In this document: in pieces, positions 32,732 to 40,579 of the stretch | Layout of the letters: every line of letters starts with the position of its first letter | How positions within the stretch are numbered: the stretch's first letter is position 1 | Assembly: GCA_018001935.1 (NCBI GenBank) | Contig: JAGNHB010000013.1 | Location: 1 to 64,000 of the forward strand | Reading direction: 5' to 3' | Source: Acidobacteriota bacterium | Lineage (GTDB): Bacteria > Acidobacteriota > JAAYUB01 | Length of the DNA: 64,000 nucleotides | Position numbers and translations under genes: made by a program | Notes under the pieces: model-generated | Databases searched by the model: none | What the model was told of the DNA's origin: nothing | The model's input: only the letters and a program-made list of their open reading frames with translations

Positions 32732-33976
32732 TCATAACGTCCCCAGCCGCCACAAGGCGTCCACCGGCAGCGCAACGAGGCCCCGGCCGAACGGGACGTC
32801 CTGTTGCCCCGTGTAAAGCACAACACCCCGGACGAAACGGTCCCCCCCCGCCGCTTCCGCCAGCTGGCGCAGCCCGTCGAAGTCGCGGGCCCCGACCCGG
32901 CTCCTGGCCTTCACCTCGATGCCGACGACCCTCCCCGCGGCATCCTCCAGCACCAGGTCCACTTCCTGTCCCGCGGCGGTCCGGAAGTGGAACAGCCGGG
33001 GTTCCGTGCGGCTCCAGGTCGCCTGCTTGATCAACTCCACCGCCGTGAAATTCTCCAGGAGCGGGCCCCGGCAGGCCTCCGCCGGCTCGCCCTCCGCGGC
33101 GGCCCCGAGCAGGTGCGCCATCAGGCCGCTGTCGCACAGGACGAGTTTCGCCGCCTTGACCAGGCGCTTGCCGGGGTTGCCGGACCAGGCCGGGAGGTGG
33201 CGCACCAGGAAGGTTGTTTCCAGGAGCGCCAGGTACCGTTTGAGGGTGCTCTGGGGAAGGGCCGCCGTCCGGGAGAACTCCGCATAGTTCACGAGGCCGG
33301 TGGCGCGGGTCGCCAGGAGGGCGAGCAGTCGCGGCAGGGTCAGGAGACCCTCGATGTTGGCCAAGCTGCGGACGTCCCGCTGGAGAAGGGTCGTCAGGTA
33401 GGAACCGAACCAGGCCCGCCGCCGGGCCGCCGTGGTTCGGCGGAGCGCTTCGGGATATCCACCCCGGAGGACGCTCTCGAACAGGGGTTCCTCGTCCCCG
33501 GGTGGGGGGGGGTAGGCGGGCGGGGCGGAAGCGAAAACCGCGTCGATGAAGGTCTCCCGGACCCCCGCCCGCTCTCCGCGGGAAAAGGGCCACAGGGCAA
33601 GGATTTCCATCCTTCCGACGAGGAACTCCGCCAGGGAGGGAAGGAGCAGGACATTCGCGGAGCCGGTGAGCAGGAAACGCCCTGGCCGGCGGTCCCGGTC
33701 GACCTCCGCCTTGAGGGCCATGAACAAGCCCGGAGCCCGCTGCACTTCGTCGATGACGACCGGCCCGCGCTGGGCGGCCAGGAAACCGGCCGGGTCGTTG
33801 TTCACCGTGGAGAGCACGGAGGGATCGTCCAGGGTGTGGTACCGGGCCGGGTACCCTCCCTTGATGAGGTCCTGCACGAGCGTGCTCTTGCCGGTCTGCC
33901 GGGCGCCGTTCAACAGCACGACGGGGCTGTCCGAGAGGGCCGCCAGGAGATTGTCGGTGATATTGCGCCGAATCAT
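32732..33976 (-). CDS. DUF4143-type AAA ATPase
   Basis: The 414-aa protein has an N-terminal P-loop NTPase domain (VVLLNGARQTGKSTLVQDL, about residues 18-36; GPVVIDEVQRAPGLF, Walker B; FLLTGSANVL sensor) and a C-terminal DUF4143 domain with HFRTAAGQEVDLVLED...GIEVKA, a PD-(D/E)XK nuclease-like signature. These proteins are common, often next to toxin-antitoxin genes and repeats, and their task is not established. I start at ATG 33976 (MIRRNITDNLL). It begins 10 bases after the end of the UPF0175 remnant. Confidence 0.88.
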   Translation of the reverse strand: MIRRNITDNLLAALSDSPVVLLNGARQTGKSTLVQDLIKGGYPARYHTLDDPSVLSTVNNDPAGFLAAQRGPVVIDEVQRAPGLFMALKAEVDRDRRPGRFLLTGSANVLLLPSLAEFLVGRMEILALWPFSRGERAGVRETFIDAVFASAPPAYPPPPGDEEPLFESVLRGGYPEALRRTTAARRRAWFGSYLTTLLQRDVRSLANIEGLLTLPRLLALLATRATGLVNYAEFSRTAALPQSTLKRYLALLETTFLVRHLPAWSGNPGKRLVKAAKLVLCDSGLMAHLLGAAAEGEPAEACRGPLLENFTAVELIKQATWSRTEPRLFHFRTAAGQEVDLVLEDAAGRVVGIEVKARSRVGARDFDGLRQLAEAAGGDRFVRGVVLYTGQQDVPFGRGLVALPVDALWRLGTL

Positions 33977-33986
33977 GCTTGTATTA

Positions 33987-34172
33987 TCAACCAGTGAATG
34001 GCTGAAAATCAACCATCCATTTCCGGATTTTCGACGCCGATCTCCGTTCCGCCTCGCCGGCCGGACCAAAGGAAAGCCTGCCCTGCTGGAAAAGGTGGAT
34101 CGCCAGTTCCTGTTTCAGTTCGAGCGGCTTCATCCGGATGGCATGAATCACCTCCCGGGGGATCTCGATCAT
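33987..34172 (-). pseudogene. Decayed UPF0175 antitoxin-like gene
   Basis: The first 37 residues (MATMIEIPREVIHAIRMKPL and so on to QQGRLSFG) are nearly identical to the intact UPF0175 protein at 39200-39457. The frame then shifts after LSFG, reading PAGEAERRSASKIRKW instead of the expected LAREMAGLSVW, and ends early at 61 residues. The helix-turn-helix half is therefore lost. It precedes the DUF4143 ATPase gene and shares the upstream region of the other modules. Confidence 0.7.
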
Positions 34173-34214
34173 GGCAACCCTCCTCACCGAAGCGGTCCGA
34201 TCGGCAACCGGTTC

Positions 34215-34475
34215 GAAAAGGCTGGACACGATTACTTGTTAGCGTACAAGGTGCCGGGTGTCGGATGTCGGGTGTCGGGGTGTCAGGGTGTCGGGGTGTC
34301 AGGGGTGTCAGGGGTCAGGTGCAGAGTGTCAGGTGTCAGGTGCCAGGTAGGAACGGCCCGGGTTCTCGGATTAGTGTAAATTAGTGTAGATTAGTGGTTT
34401 GAATTTGTGGTTAGCATCAGTGGTTCGAACCCGGCCCCGCCCCCCGTTCGTGTGGTTGGTGTGGTTCGTGGTTAA
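34215..34475. repeat. TA-island composite repeat, copy 2
   Basis: Order: CGATTACTTGTTAGCGTAC, GGTGTCGGGTGTC heptamers (34249-34350), TTAGTGTAAATTAGTGTAGA (34372-34400), TTCGAACCCGGCC, CCCCCGTTCGTGTGGTTGG, TGTGGTTCGTGG. Confidence 0.8.
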
Positions 34476-34477
34476 AA

Positions 34478-34700
34478 TTCGGCGTCGGCGTCCGCGACGG
34501 GATCACCACCGCCACCGCCGTCCGCCACAGCACCCCCAGGTCGCTCCACGCCGTCCGCCGCTTCAGGTACGCGGCGTACCCCGCCAGCTTCCACGGTAGC
34601 AGCACCGAGCGGTAGAAGGCATCCCGGTACCCCTCCACGCCCGCCAGCCCTTTTTCCCGCAGCGGGCGAGACGGGCCGCTCTCCCTCGAGGTCCAGGTCT
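34478..34700 (-). pseudogene. 3' fragment of a glycosyltransferase-like gene
   Basis: An open minus-strand stretch encodes SRPLREKGLAGVEGYRDAFY, then RSVLLPWKLAGYAAYLKRR and a hydrophobic end, reading into the composite repeat where it stops. The GYRDAFYRSxLxPxK pattern recalls the C-terminal ends of family 2 glycosyltransferases. No start or catalytic part exists upstream, so it is probably a remnant. The family call is weak. Confidence 0.35.
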
Positions 34701-35361
34701 TCCGTCCTCGATTCGAGGAGCCTCCCGTTCAACCCCTCGCCCCGCCCCCGTCCCCTCAAGGACTCTCTGGCCGATTCCGAAAGGTCCCGTTCATGAGGGT
34801 TCATTGTTTCCCCCTACTTTCGATCATGGATTCATCCAGTTCCACAAAACGGATCTCGTCATCGTTGGGGAAGAGGTAAATTCTCTCAATCTTCTCTTCG
34901 GATCGGGCATTTTCCTCCGCGAGCGATTCATCCGGATTATCTCCCGCCAAGCCGCGAAGGCGCGAAGCGGACGCATCGGAAGTGCCATCGGTGCAGATGC
35001 AGCGCGCCGCCTCGACAACCGCACTCCGCCTCGGCACCCGCACTCCGTCAGGAGTGCAATTAGTGTAGCAAAGCGTGTGGCTGAGCCCCGGAACTCCGTA
35101 GGAGTTCAATCTGTGCAGCGCTCGCACGGAGCCCGCGGAGAAGACCCGACCCGGGCCCAGCGGGATGACGTGCGTGTTCCGCCCCGCTTCCGCGGCCTCG
35201 GCGCCTCAGCGCGAGAGATTGTCCGGACGGTCTTCCCGCAACGCGCGATCCTCGCGGCTCACGCTACCAAAGCGAGCAGGCGGGCGAGTTGGACAGGGTT
35301 TCCAGAAGGGTTTCCATCGAGGTCGTCAGGGTCCACCTCGTAAAAGGCTGAAGAGGTTCAA
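34701..35361. other. Remnants only; antitoxin 5' fragment at about 35285-35345
   Basis: The minus strand around 34806-34920 encodes EEKIERIYLFPNDDEIRFVELDES, which looks like part of a small conserved protein without a sound start. At 35285-35345 the minus strand repeats the first codons and upstream sequence of the antitoxin gene at 40017-40310 (METLLETLS) and then diverges. Both look like debris of toxin-antitoxin modules. Confidence 0.4.
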
Positions 35362-35709
35362 TCAAACCCTCTCGAATCCGCCGCTCTCCGGACCTGCGGC
35401 CGACCCGCCTTCAGCCTGACCGCCTGTCGGCGGCGATAAAGACGATGCGGGGGGGCCCCACGCCGCCGTTTCCTGGTGAAGGTCCGCGACGGAAAGGGCC
35501 GACACCGTGAGACCGTATTCCGCGCAAAGGTCCAGGAAGTCCACCCGGGGCACACCCGCGAGTTCGGCGGCCGCTCCGGACGAAAGCTTGCCCAGGCGGA
35601 AAAGCATCAACGCGGCATAGAGCCTCAGATCTCTGCCCATCTCCTCGGGCGTACGATTCAGCCTGGCCCTGACGTCTTCCGGGATTGTAATTTGAAGAAC
35701 CTCAGCCAT
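35362..35709 (-). CDS. UPF0175 family protein (HTH antitoxin-like), repeat-derived C-terminus
   Basis: The 115-aa protein has the UPF0175 core: ITIPEDVRARLNRTPEEMGRDLRLYAALMLFRLGKLSSGAAAELAGVPRVDFLDLCAEYGL. UPF0175 proteins are small helix-turn-helix proteins that usually pair with DUF3368 PIN toxins; no toxin adjoins this one. The last ~25 residues (TGGQAEGGSAAGPESGG and so on) are encoded by the AGGCTGAAGGCGG and GGTCCGGAG repeat read in frame, so the natural C-terminus seems to have been replaced. ATG 35709 follows AGGGGGTGG. Confidence 0.8.
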   Translation of the reverse strand: MAEVLQITIPEDVRARLNRTPEEMGRDLRLYAALMLFRLGKLSSGAAAELAGVPRVDFLDLCAEYGLTVSALSVADLHQETAAWGPPASSLSPPTGGQAEGGSAAGPESGGFERV

Positions 35710-35728
35710 TGCCACCCCCTGCGGGTCA

Positions 35729-36049
35729 TCAATCCGCCCACCCCTTCATGGTACACCCATCCGTCTCCGGGTATCGCGAGCGCCTCGTCTCTGCGATCTG
35801 GCGGCTTGTCACGGCTTCGCGGTCGAGTTCTTCGGCAGGGTAGTCTATGACAAAGAAGCCTGCCTCACTCAGCAAGTGATAGAATTCGAGCCGGTCACAC
35901 CCCAGGACCTGTGCGCCCAGGCCGGCGGAGATGCGCCCTTGCTCGTAGAGATGACCGAGGGTGAAAAGCATCACCTGCCGCGAAAACGCTTTCGGCTCTT
36001 CGCCTACCGCCGTCAGCAGTTCGTCCGGGAACTCAACGTGAACGCTCAT
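35729..36049 (-). CDS. UPF0175 family protein
   Basis: The 106-aa protein reads VEFPDELLTAVGEEPKAFSRQVMLFTLGHLYEQGRISAGLGAQVLGCDRLEFYHLLSEAGFFVIDYPAEEL, a complete UPF0175 domain including the terminal DYPAEEL where family members contact their toxin. It is followed 20 bases later by another UPF0175 gene, so two antitoxin-like genes lie in tandem without a toxin. GGGGTC precedes the ATG. A stabilisation role or a regulator role for a distant toxin is possible. Confidence 0.85.
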   Translation of the reverse strand: MSVHVEFPDELLTAVGEEPKAFSRQVMLFTLGHLYEQGRISAGLGAQVLGCDRLEFYHLLSEAGFFVIDYPAEELDREAVTSRQIAETRRSRYPETDGCTMKGWAD

Positions 36050-36179
36050 GGCCTGACCCCTTTCGATAGGTGACCGATAGAAACGGCTGTAAATTACCGG
36101 TCGCGGGTCCCCTCGGCGACAGCGCGGTTTGCCTGTAGGAGGGAAGGGACGTCTTCATCGTAGCACAGGGGGTGGTGGA

Positions 36180-36285
36180 GAAGGAGGGGTCGGGTGTCGG
36201 GGGTCGGGGAGGGGAGGCCAGCCAAGGCATTTCAGATCAGGCAGATTAGTGCAGATTAGTGCAGATTAGTGGTTCGAATCCGTTG
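36180..36285. repeat. TA-island composite repeat, copy 3 (short)
   Basis: GGTGTCGGGGGTCGGGG is followed by CAGATTAGTGCAGATTAGTG twice over and TTCGAATCC. The CGTTCGTGTGG segment is missing here. Confidence 0.7.
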
Positions 36286-36345
36286 CCCCTCCGCTCCGCG
36301 TCCCGGCGCCTCTGCGCGAGAGATCCCGGATGGATCGAAAGTCCT

Positions 36346-36621
36346 TCAACCGGTGTGCTCGACAATGACCTGGGCCTCCGTCCGTCCGGTTAGGGGCTGT
36401 GACTCGTGGTAGAGCGTCTCCGGGGCGATGTCGATGTCCCCGGGCCAGGTGACGGTCCCATAATCCAGCCGGGCCAGGGAGAAAAAAGCCGGGTTCCGGA
36501 GGCGGTGAAAAACCGTGAGTCCCAGGTAAGGCTTCACGTCGAAACACCGGATCTCCCCGTTGCTGAAGGTCAGGTAGAGCAGATGATCCGCCGCCGCCTC
36601 CACGGAACGTACTTCGATCAT
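36346..36621 (-). CDS. DUF2442 family protein
   Basis: The 91-aa protein matches DUF2442: VRSVEAAADHLLYLTFSNGEIRCFDVKPYLGLTVFHRLRNPAFFSLARLDYGTVTWPGDIDIAPETLYHES. Members often pair with a DUF4160 protein, as here (gap of 11 bases), in what is thought to be a toxin-antitoxin-like unit; the activity is not established. ATG 36621 (MIEVRS) is preferred over an upstream alternative start. Its start region ATGATCGAA with upstream TTGCC resembles that of the UPF0175 remnant at 34172. Confidence 0.85.
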   Translation of the reverse strand: MIEVRSVEAAADHLLYLTFSNGEIRCFDVKPYLGLTVFHRLRNPAFFSLARLDYGTVTWPGDIDIAPETLYHESQPLTGRTEAQVIVEHTG

Positions 36622-36632
36622 GGCAACACTCC

Positions 36633-36902
36633 TCAACGAAGCGGTTCGATCGGGAAGACCGGCTCGCCTCGAACGGCCAGAGACCAGTCCGCCATGAGCT
36701 CCTCCTCATGAATGTCGATCCAGGCCTGTAACAAACGTAGCTTTTTCCCCGGCAGTTCGCCTTCCATCAATTCGCCTTCCGGAATTGACAATACGGCCTG
36801 TGTACCCTGGTACTCGGCATGGATGTGCGGGCGATTGTGCCGTTGGTTGTCCATGAACAGCATTCTGACGATGATCCCGTAGAACATGCTGATGGTTGGC
36901 AT
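36633..36902 (-). CDS. DUF4160 family protein
   Basis: The 89-aa protein has the DUF4160 signature MPTISMFYGIIVRMLFMDNQRHNRPHIHAEYQGTQAVLSIPEGELMEGELPGKKLRLLQAWIDIHEEEL, with the conserved PHIHAEY and the W...H pattern. It is the upstream partner of the DUF2442 gene. AGGAGACAGG lies upstream of the ATG at 36902. Both proteins are complete, in contrast with the decayed modules on either side. Confidence 0.88.
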   Translation of the reverse strand: MPTISMFYGIIVRMLFMDNQRHNRPHIHAEYQGTQAVLSIPEGELMEGELPGKKLRLLQAWIDIHEEELMADWSLAVRGEPVFPIEPLR

Positions 36903-37059
36903 CCTGTCTCCTTTGTCCTACAAACTCGCAAGATCTGTAAAAGAACTCGCTTTATTACGTAACCCACTGTTAGGTTGCGGGTAACACTCACGCTTCTGTT
37001 ATCCTGGAAACACTGGAAAGAACACCATCGACCCAACCTGTCCCGCGATCGGCAACCGG

Positions 37060-37290
37060 TTCGAAAAGGCCGGGCACGATCACATTGTAGCATAGTGGGT
37101 GTCGGGAGGCGGGTGTCAGGTCTCAGGTCTCGGGTGTCGGGTTTCGGGTCTCGGGTGTCGGAGAGCAATGCCCAGGGTTCCCGAATTAGTGTAAATTAGT
37201 GTAGATTAGTGGTTTGAATTTGTGGCTCGCATCAGTGGTTCGAGTCCGGCCCCGGCCCCCGTTCGTGTGGTTGGTGTGGTTCGTGGTTGA
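37060..37290. repeat. TA-island composite repeat, copy 4
   Basis: Order: GATCGGCAACCGGTTCGAAA, CGATCACATTGTAGCATAG, GGTGTCGGG heptamers, TTAGTGTAAATTAGTGTAGA, CCCCCGTTCGTGTGGTTGG, TGTGGTTCGTGG. GNNATC hexamers and the CCTACAGCC repeat continue to 37452. The rest of 36903-37447 holds no gene. Confidence 0.8.
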
Positions 37291-37447
37291 AAAAGGCTGT
37301 AGCGGTTCAGGCTGTAGGCTTTATGTCCGGAAATATCGGTATCGGAATCGGTATCGCCATCGCTGTCGCAGTCGAAAGGTCGATAGGCTGAAGGGGCCCA
37401 GGGAAATCCACCCGAATCCGCCCCCCTCCGAACCTACAGCCCACAGC

Positions 37448-38605
37448 CTACAGCCTGATTTCCCCCAGCCGCCGGCACGCCTCTTCCAGGACCGGCGTCT
37501 CCTTGGCGAAGCAGAAGCGCCCCAGGTTTTCCCCCGCGTCGTCGTGGTAGAACGCCTCGCCCGGGACGCAGGCCACCCCCGTCGACGCCAGGAGCGCCAT
37601 GGCCTTCTCCTTGCTCGTTCGCCCGTCGAGGCGGGAAAGGTCCGCCAGGACGTAGTAGGCGCCCTGCGGGACGTGCGGGGCTAACCCGGCCTGCTGCAAC
37701 GCCCCGCAGATAAGGTCGCGCTTCAACGAATACTCCACCGAGAGCCCCTGGTAGTACTCCCCGCCCAGGGCGCGCAACCCCTCGGCCACCCCGAGTTGCA
37801 ATGGCGCCGGGGCGCAGACGTATACGAGGTCGTTGAAGTAGCCGATGGCCCGGGCCCACCGCGCATCGCAGAGGCAGTAGCCGATCCGCCACCCGGTGAT
37901 GCTGAAGGTCTTCGACAGGCCGGAGACGGTGATCGTCCGCTCCCGCATCCCGGGGAGCGCGGCGGGGGAAAGGTGTTCCCGCCCGTCGTAGAGGAAGTGC
38001 TCGTAGATCTCGTCGGTGAAGACGAAAAGGTCGTGGGCCTCGGCGAAGGCCGCGATCCGGAGCAGCTCCGCCCGGGTGAAGACCTTGCCGGAGGGGTTGG
38101 CGGGCGTGTTCACCAGGACGGCCCGCGTCCGGGACGTGAGGGCCGCCTCGAGGTCGGGGTCCGAAAAGGCCCAGGCGGGCTCCGCCAGTCGGACGTACAC
38201 CGGGACCGCCCCCGTGGCCACCAGGGTGCTGAGGTGGTAACCGTAGTACGGCTCGAAGAGCACCACCTCGTCCCCGGGGTCCAGGAGGGCCAGGCAGGCG
38301 CAGTAGAGGGCCCCCGTGGCGCCGGCGCTGACAATCACCTCGGTCTCGGGGTCGTACGCGCAGCCCGTGAAGCGGCTCTGCTTGTCCGCGATCGCCGTGC
38401 GGAGGGCCTCCAGTCCGTCGTAGCGGGTGTAGGTGTTGACGCCCTCGTCCATGGCCCGCTTCGCGCCTTCGCGGACAGGGAAGGGGACCTCGGTGTCGCA
38501 GACGCCCTGGGAGAGGTTGATCCCCCCCACGCGGTCGCATTCGATGGACATGGCCCGGATCTCGGATTGCAGGACCCAGGCGGTTCGGGAGCCGAGTTTG
38601 AGCAT
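37448..38605 (-). CDS. Class I/II aminotransferase (aspartate aminotransferase-like)
   Basis: The 385-aa PLP enzyme shows GGINLSQGVCDTEVP, the cofactor-binding VSAGATGALYCACLALLDPGDEVV, NTPANPSGKVFT, FTDEIYEHFLYDG and the PLP lysine motif SGLSKTFSITGWRIGY. It belongs to the large fold-type-I group of aspartate/kynurenine-type aminotransferases; the amino donor cannot be told. It sits alone among toxin-antitoxin modules. Its end GEIRL-TAG is formed by the AGGCTGTAGG repeat. Confidence 0.9.
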   Translation of the reverse strand: MLKLGSRTAWVLQSEIRAMSIECDRVGGINLSQGVCDTEVPFPVREGAKRAMDEGVNTYTRYDGLEALRTAIADKQSRFTGCAYDPETEVIVSAGATGALYCACLALLDPGDEVVLFEPYYGYHLSTLVATGAVPVYVRLAEPAWAFSDPDLEAALTSRTRAVLVNTPANPSGKVFTRAELLRIAAFAEAHDLFVFTDEIYEHFLYDGREHLSPAALPGMRERTITVSGLSKTFSITGWRIGYCLCDARWARAIGYFNDLVYVCAPAPLQLGVAEGLRALGGEYYQGLSVEYSLKRDLICGALQQAGLAPHVPQGAYYVLADLSRLDGRTSKEKAMALLASTGVACVPGEAFYHDDAGENLGRFCFAKETPVLEEACRRLGEIRL

Positions 38606-38714
38606 GGTTGCCTCGATGAAAAGGTGTCGGGTGTCGGGTGTCGGGTGTCGGGGAGGGGCAGGAGGGAGCGCAGGCCGGGAAACGGGGTGAGGCGGGGGGG
38701 CGAGGTTTAGGGTT

Positions 38715-39203
38715 TCAGGATTCGGAATGATCCTGCAGCACCCTGGCGTAAAGCGCCTCGGATATTCGGAATCCGGCAGAATCCCGCAGGGAATCCAGAC
38801 AGCTCCGCACGGATTGGATGATACCTTTGTGCTTGGCTTCGACCAGAACGCCGATCAGTCCTGTATATCGAAGCCCCAGATGGTTCGCGGTTTCCCGCCC
38901 GAGGCGCTCGTCCATCAACAGCAGCTCCGCCCCGGTTTCCAACGCCAGGGCGATGGCCTCCGCCTCTCCCGCATCAAGGTCCTGTTCCAAGGCGTGCACC
39001 AGTTGCTGGTTCGTGACGGCTTTCCTCCGAATCCACGGAGCAGACCCGACGTCTTCTGCCCCCGGTTGTCCGGCCCCCTCCACGACGACCTCTCTCCAGA
39101 CCGCTTCGGGAACGATGATCTCGCCGTACAGTTCCTGCAACAGGGCCAGCTTGCCGATACGCGCCAGGTTGATCAAGGCGGAGGAGTTGCTCACCACCCT
39201 CAT
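38715..39203 (-). CDS. DUF3368 PIN-like toxin
   Basis: The 162-aa protein matches DUF3368: MRVVSNSSALINLARIGKLALLQELYGEIIVPEAVWREVV, then LDAGEAEAIALALETGAELLLMDERLGRETANHLGLRYTGLIGVLVEAKHKG. The acidic residues of a PIN-type site (in place of the first Asp, SNSSALI; then E and DE) are present. It starts inside the end of the UPF0175 gene by ATGA overlap, the classic antitoxin-toxin order. Probably an RNase toxin, inferred from the fold. Confidence 0.88.
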   Translation of the reverse strand: MRVVSNSSALINLARIGKLALLQELYGEIIVPEAVWREVVVEGAGQPGAEDVGSAPWIRRKAVTNQQLVHALEQDLDAGEAEAIALALETGAELLLMDERLGRETANHLGLRYTGLIGVLVEAKHKGIIQSVRSCLDSLRDSAGFRISEALYARVLQDHSES

Positions 39204-39457
39204 ATCCGGCCCATCCCCTTCAGGGTTTTCAGGTCCTCCTCGTAATCCTCGAGGTCATAGTGGACGGGGATGCCCCGGCTGCCCAGCAACTGCTGAAACG
39301 TCCAGACCGACAAACCCGCCATCTCGCGGGCCAGGCCGAAGGAAAGCTTCCCTTGCTGGAAAAGGTGGATCGCCAGTTCCTGTTTCAACTCGAGCGGCTT
39401 CATCCGGGTGGCATGGATCACCTCGCGGGGGATCTCGATGGAAATCATGGGTGACAT
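39200..39457 (-). CDS. UPF0175 antitoxin
   Basis: The 85-aa helix-turn-helix protein reads ISIEIPREVIHATRMKPLEL, KQELAIHLFQQGKLSFGLAR and EMAGLSVWTFQQLLGSRGIP, then VHYDLEDYEEDLKTL, a full UPF0175 domain. ATG 39457 lies behind GGAGG. It overlaps the DUF3368 gene and should bind that toxin and its own promoter. The copy at 33987-34172 is a broken sister of this gene. Confidence 0.9.
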   Translation of the reverse strand: MSPMISIEIPREVIHATRMKPLELKQELAIHLFQQGKLSFGLAREMAGLSVWTFQQLLGSRGIPVHYDLEDYEEDLKTLKGMGRI

Positions 39458-39630
39458 CTTGGCCTCCAATCACACAATGAACCGGTGTGGCCGGCAAGGC
39501 TCGCCTCCGAAAGGGCCGGGCACGATTACATTGTAGCATAGTGGATGTCGAGTGGAAGGTGTCGGGTCTCGGGTGTCGAGCGGCGGGCGTCATGGGCTGG
39601 ATGAGGAGAAGAAGTTGATCGAAAACGGTT

Positions 39631-40020
39631 TTAGTCCGATACAGGGCGGGAAGGGGTCTCGATTGTTTTCCGGATGAAGCACAGGAACTCACGCAGAGCG
39701 TTCTCAGGTAAGGGGTGGAGGTCGCTGGTGGTGACGGTCTCTTCATCCCCGTCATGAAAGTGCAGGGGAAAGGAGGAAACAGTCTGCCATCGGAGATGGG
39801 GTGCGTTGTCATGTCGGTAGATCCGGCCGTCGATGGCGCGGCGCTCCCAGTGCAGGCTGAACCGCCCTTCGAGCTTCAAGGAGTACCAGGCATCCAGGTA
39901 ACTTCCCTCCACAAGGAAGATTCGCAGCTCGTTCGGACCTGGAACAAATGCGTCGATGACGATATCCGAAAACTCGACGAGGGCCATTTCAACAAGCTGT
40001 GAGACGTTGACGCGGCTCAT
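39631..40020 (-). CDS. DUF6516 family toxin-like protein (TumE-like)
   Basis: The 129-aa protein contains VEMALVEFSDIVIDAFVPGPNELRIFLVEGSYLDAWYSLKLEGRFSLHWERRAIDGRIYRHDNAPHLRWQTVSSFPLHFHDG, with the SYLDxWYSxxLxGRxSxHWER...YRHDN..H motif of DUF6516. Family members (TumE) have been described as toxins of a toxin-antitoxin module. The His/Asp pattern of the C-terminal half suggests a nuclease-like site; this is inferred. It overlaps its partner gene by ATGA. Confidence 0.85.
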   Translation of the reverse strand: MSRVNVSQLVEMALVEFSDIVIDAFVPGPNELRIFLVEGSYLDAWYSLKLEGRFSLHWERRAIDGRIYRHDNAPHLRWQTVSSFPLHFHDGDEETVTTSDLHPLPENALREFLCFIRKTIETPSRPVSD

Positions 40021-40310
40021 GCGACCGACGCGAGAAGGCGGATGAGTTGGTCCCGCTTGTACTCCAGATGATCGAGTCTTTGGAAATCCTTCAGCGACAG
40101 GGCTTCGTCCAGGGTCCCCTGCCTGTAGAGGGATTCCATCTCCTCTACCGATGCGACACCGTACCGACCCGTGATCTCGAAGATCCCGACTTTGACGTCC
40201 CTCAACTGACGCTCGAGCAGGGCCCGCATCCCTTCCCGGAGAAGGTCCTCCTCGGGAATCCGCAGTTCGTGGGACAGGGTTTCCAATAGGGTTTCCATCG
40301 AGGTTGTCAA
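40017..40310 (-). CDS. Antitoxin-like partner of the DUF6516 protein
   Basis: The ~97-aa mostly helical protein reads LSHELRIPEEDLLREGMRALLERQLRDVKVGIFEITGRYGVASVEEMESLYRQGTLDEAL...DFQRLDHLEYKRDQLIRLL. Its length, charge and place directly ahead of the DUF6516 gene fit the TumA-type partner. TTG 40310 is 6 bases after GGAGG; ATG 40298 is the alternative start. A truncated copy of its first codons is found at 35285-35345. Confidence 0.75.
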   Translation of the reverse strand: MTTSMETLLETLSHELRIPEEDLLREGMRALLERQLRDVKVGIFEITGRYGVASVEEMESLYRQGTLDEALSLKDFQRLDHLEYKRDQLIRLLASVA

Positions 40311-40334
40311 GGTTCACCTCCGAAAAGGCCGTGC

Positions 40335-40485
40335 ACGATTATATTGTAGCATAATGGGTGTCAGGGGGCGGGTGTCAGGGAGGAACGGCCCGGGTTCGTT
40401 ATTTAGTGTAGATTAGTGTCGATTAGTGGTTTGAATTTGTGGTTCGAATCCGGCCCCACCCCCCGTTCGTGTGGTTCGTGGTGAC
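40335..40485. repeat. TA-island composite repeat, copy 5
   Basis: Order: CGATTATATTGTAGCATAA, GGTGTCAGGGGGCGGGTGTC, TTAGTGTAGATTAGTGTCGA, TTCGAATCCGGCCC, CCCCCGTTCGTGTGGTTCG. It marks the right edge of the island. Confidence 0.75.
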
Positions 40486-40579
40486 GGTCGGTTCACGGCG
40501 CCTGCCCGCTTACGCAACAAACGCCCTCGGGGATGGACGGGAAAACCCTCCCTCCCCGGGGGCGTCGAAGGGCGGCCGC

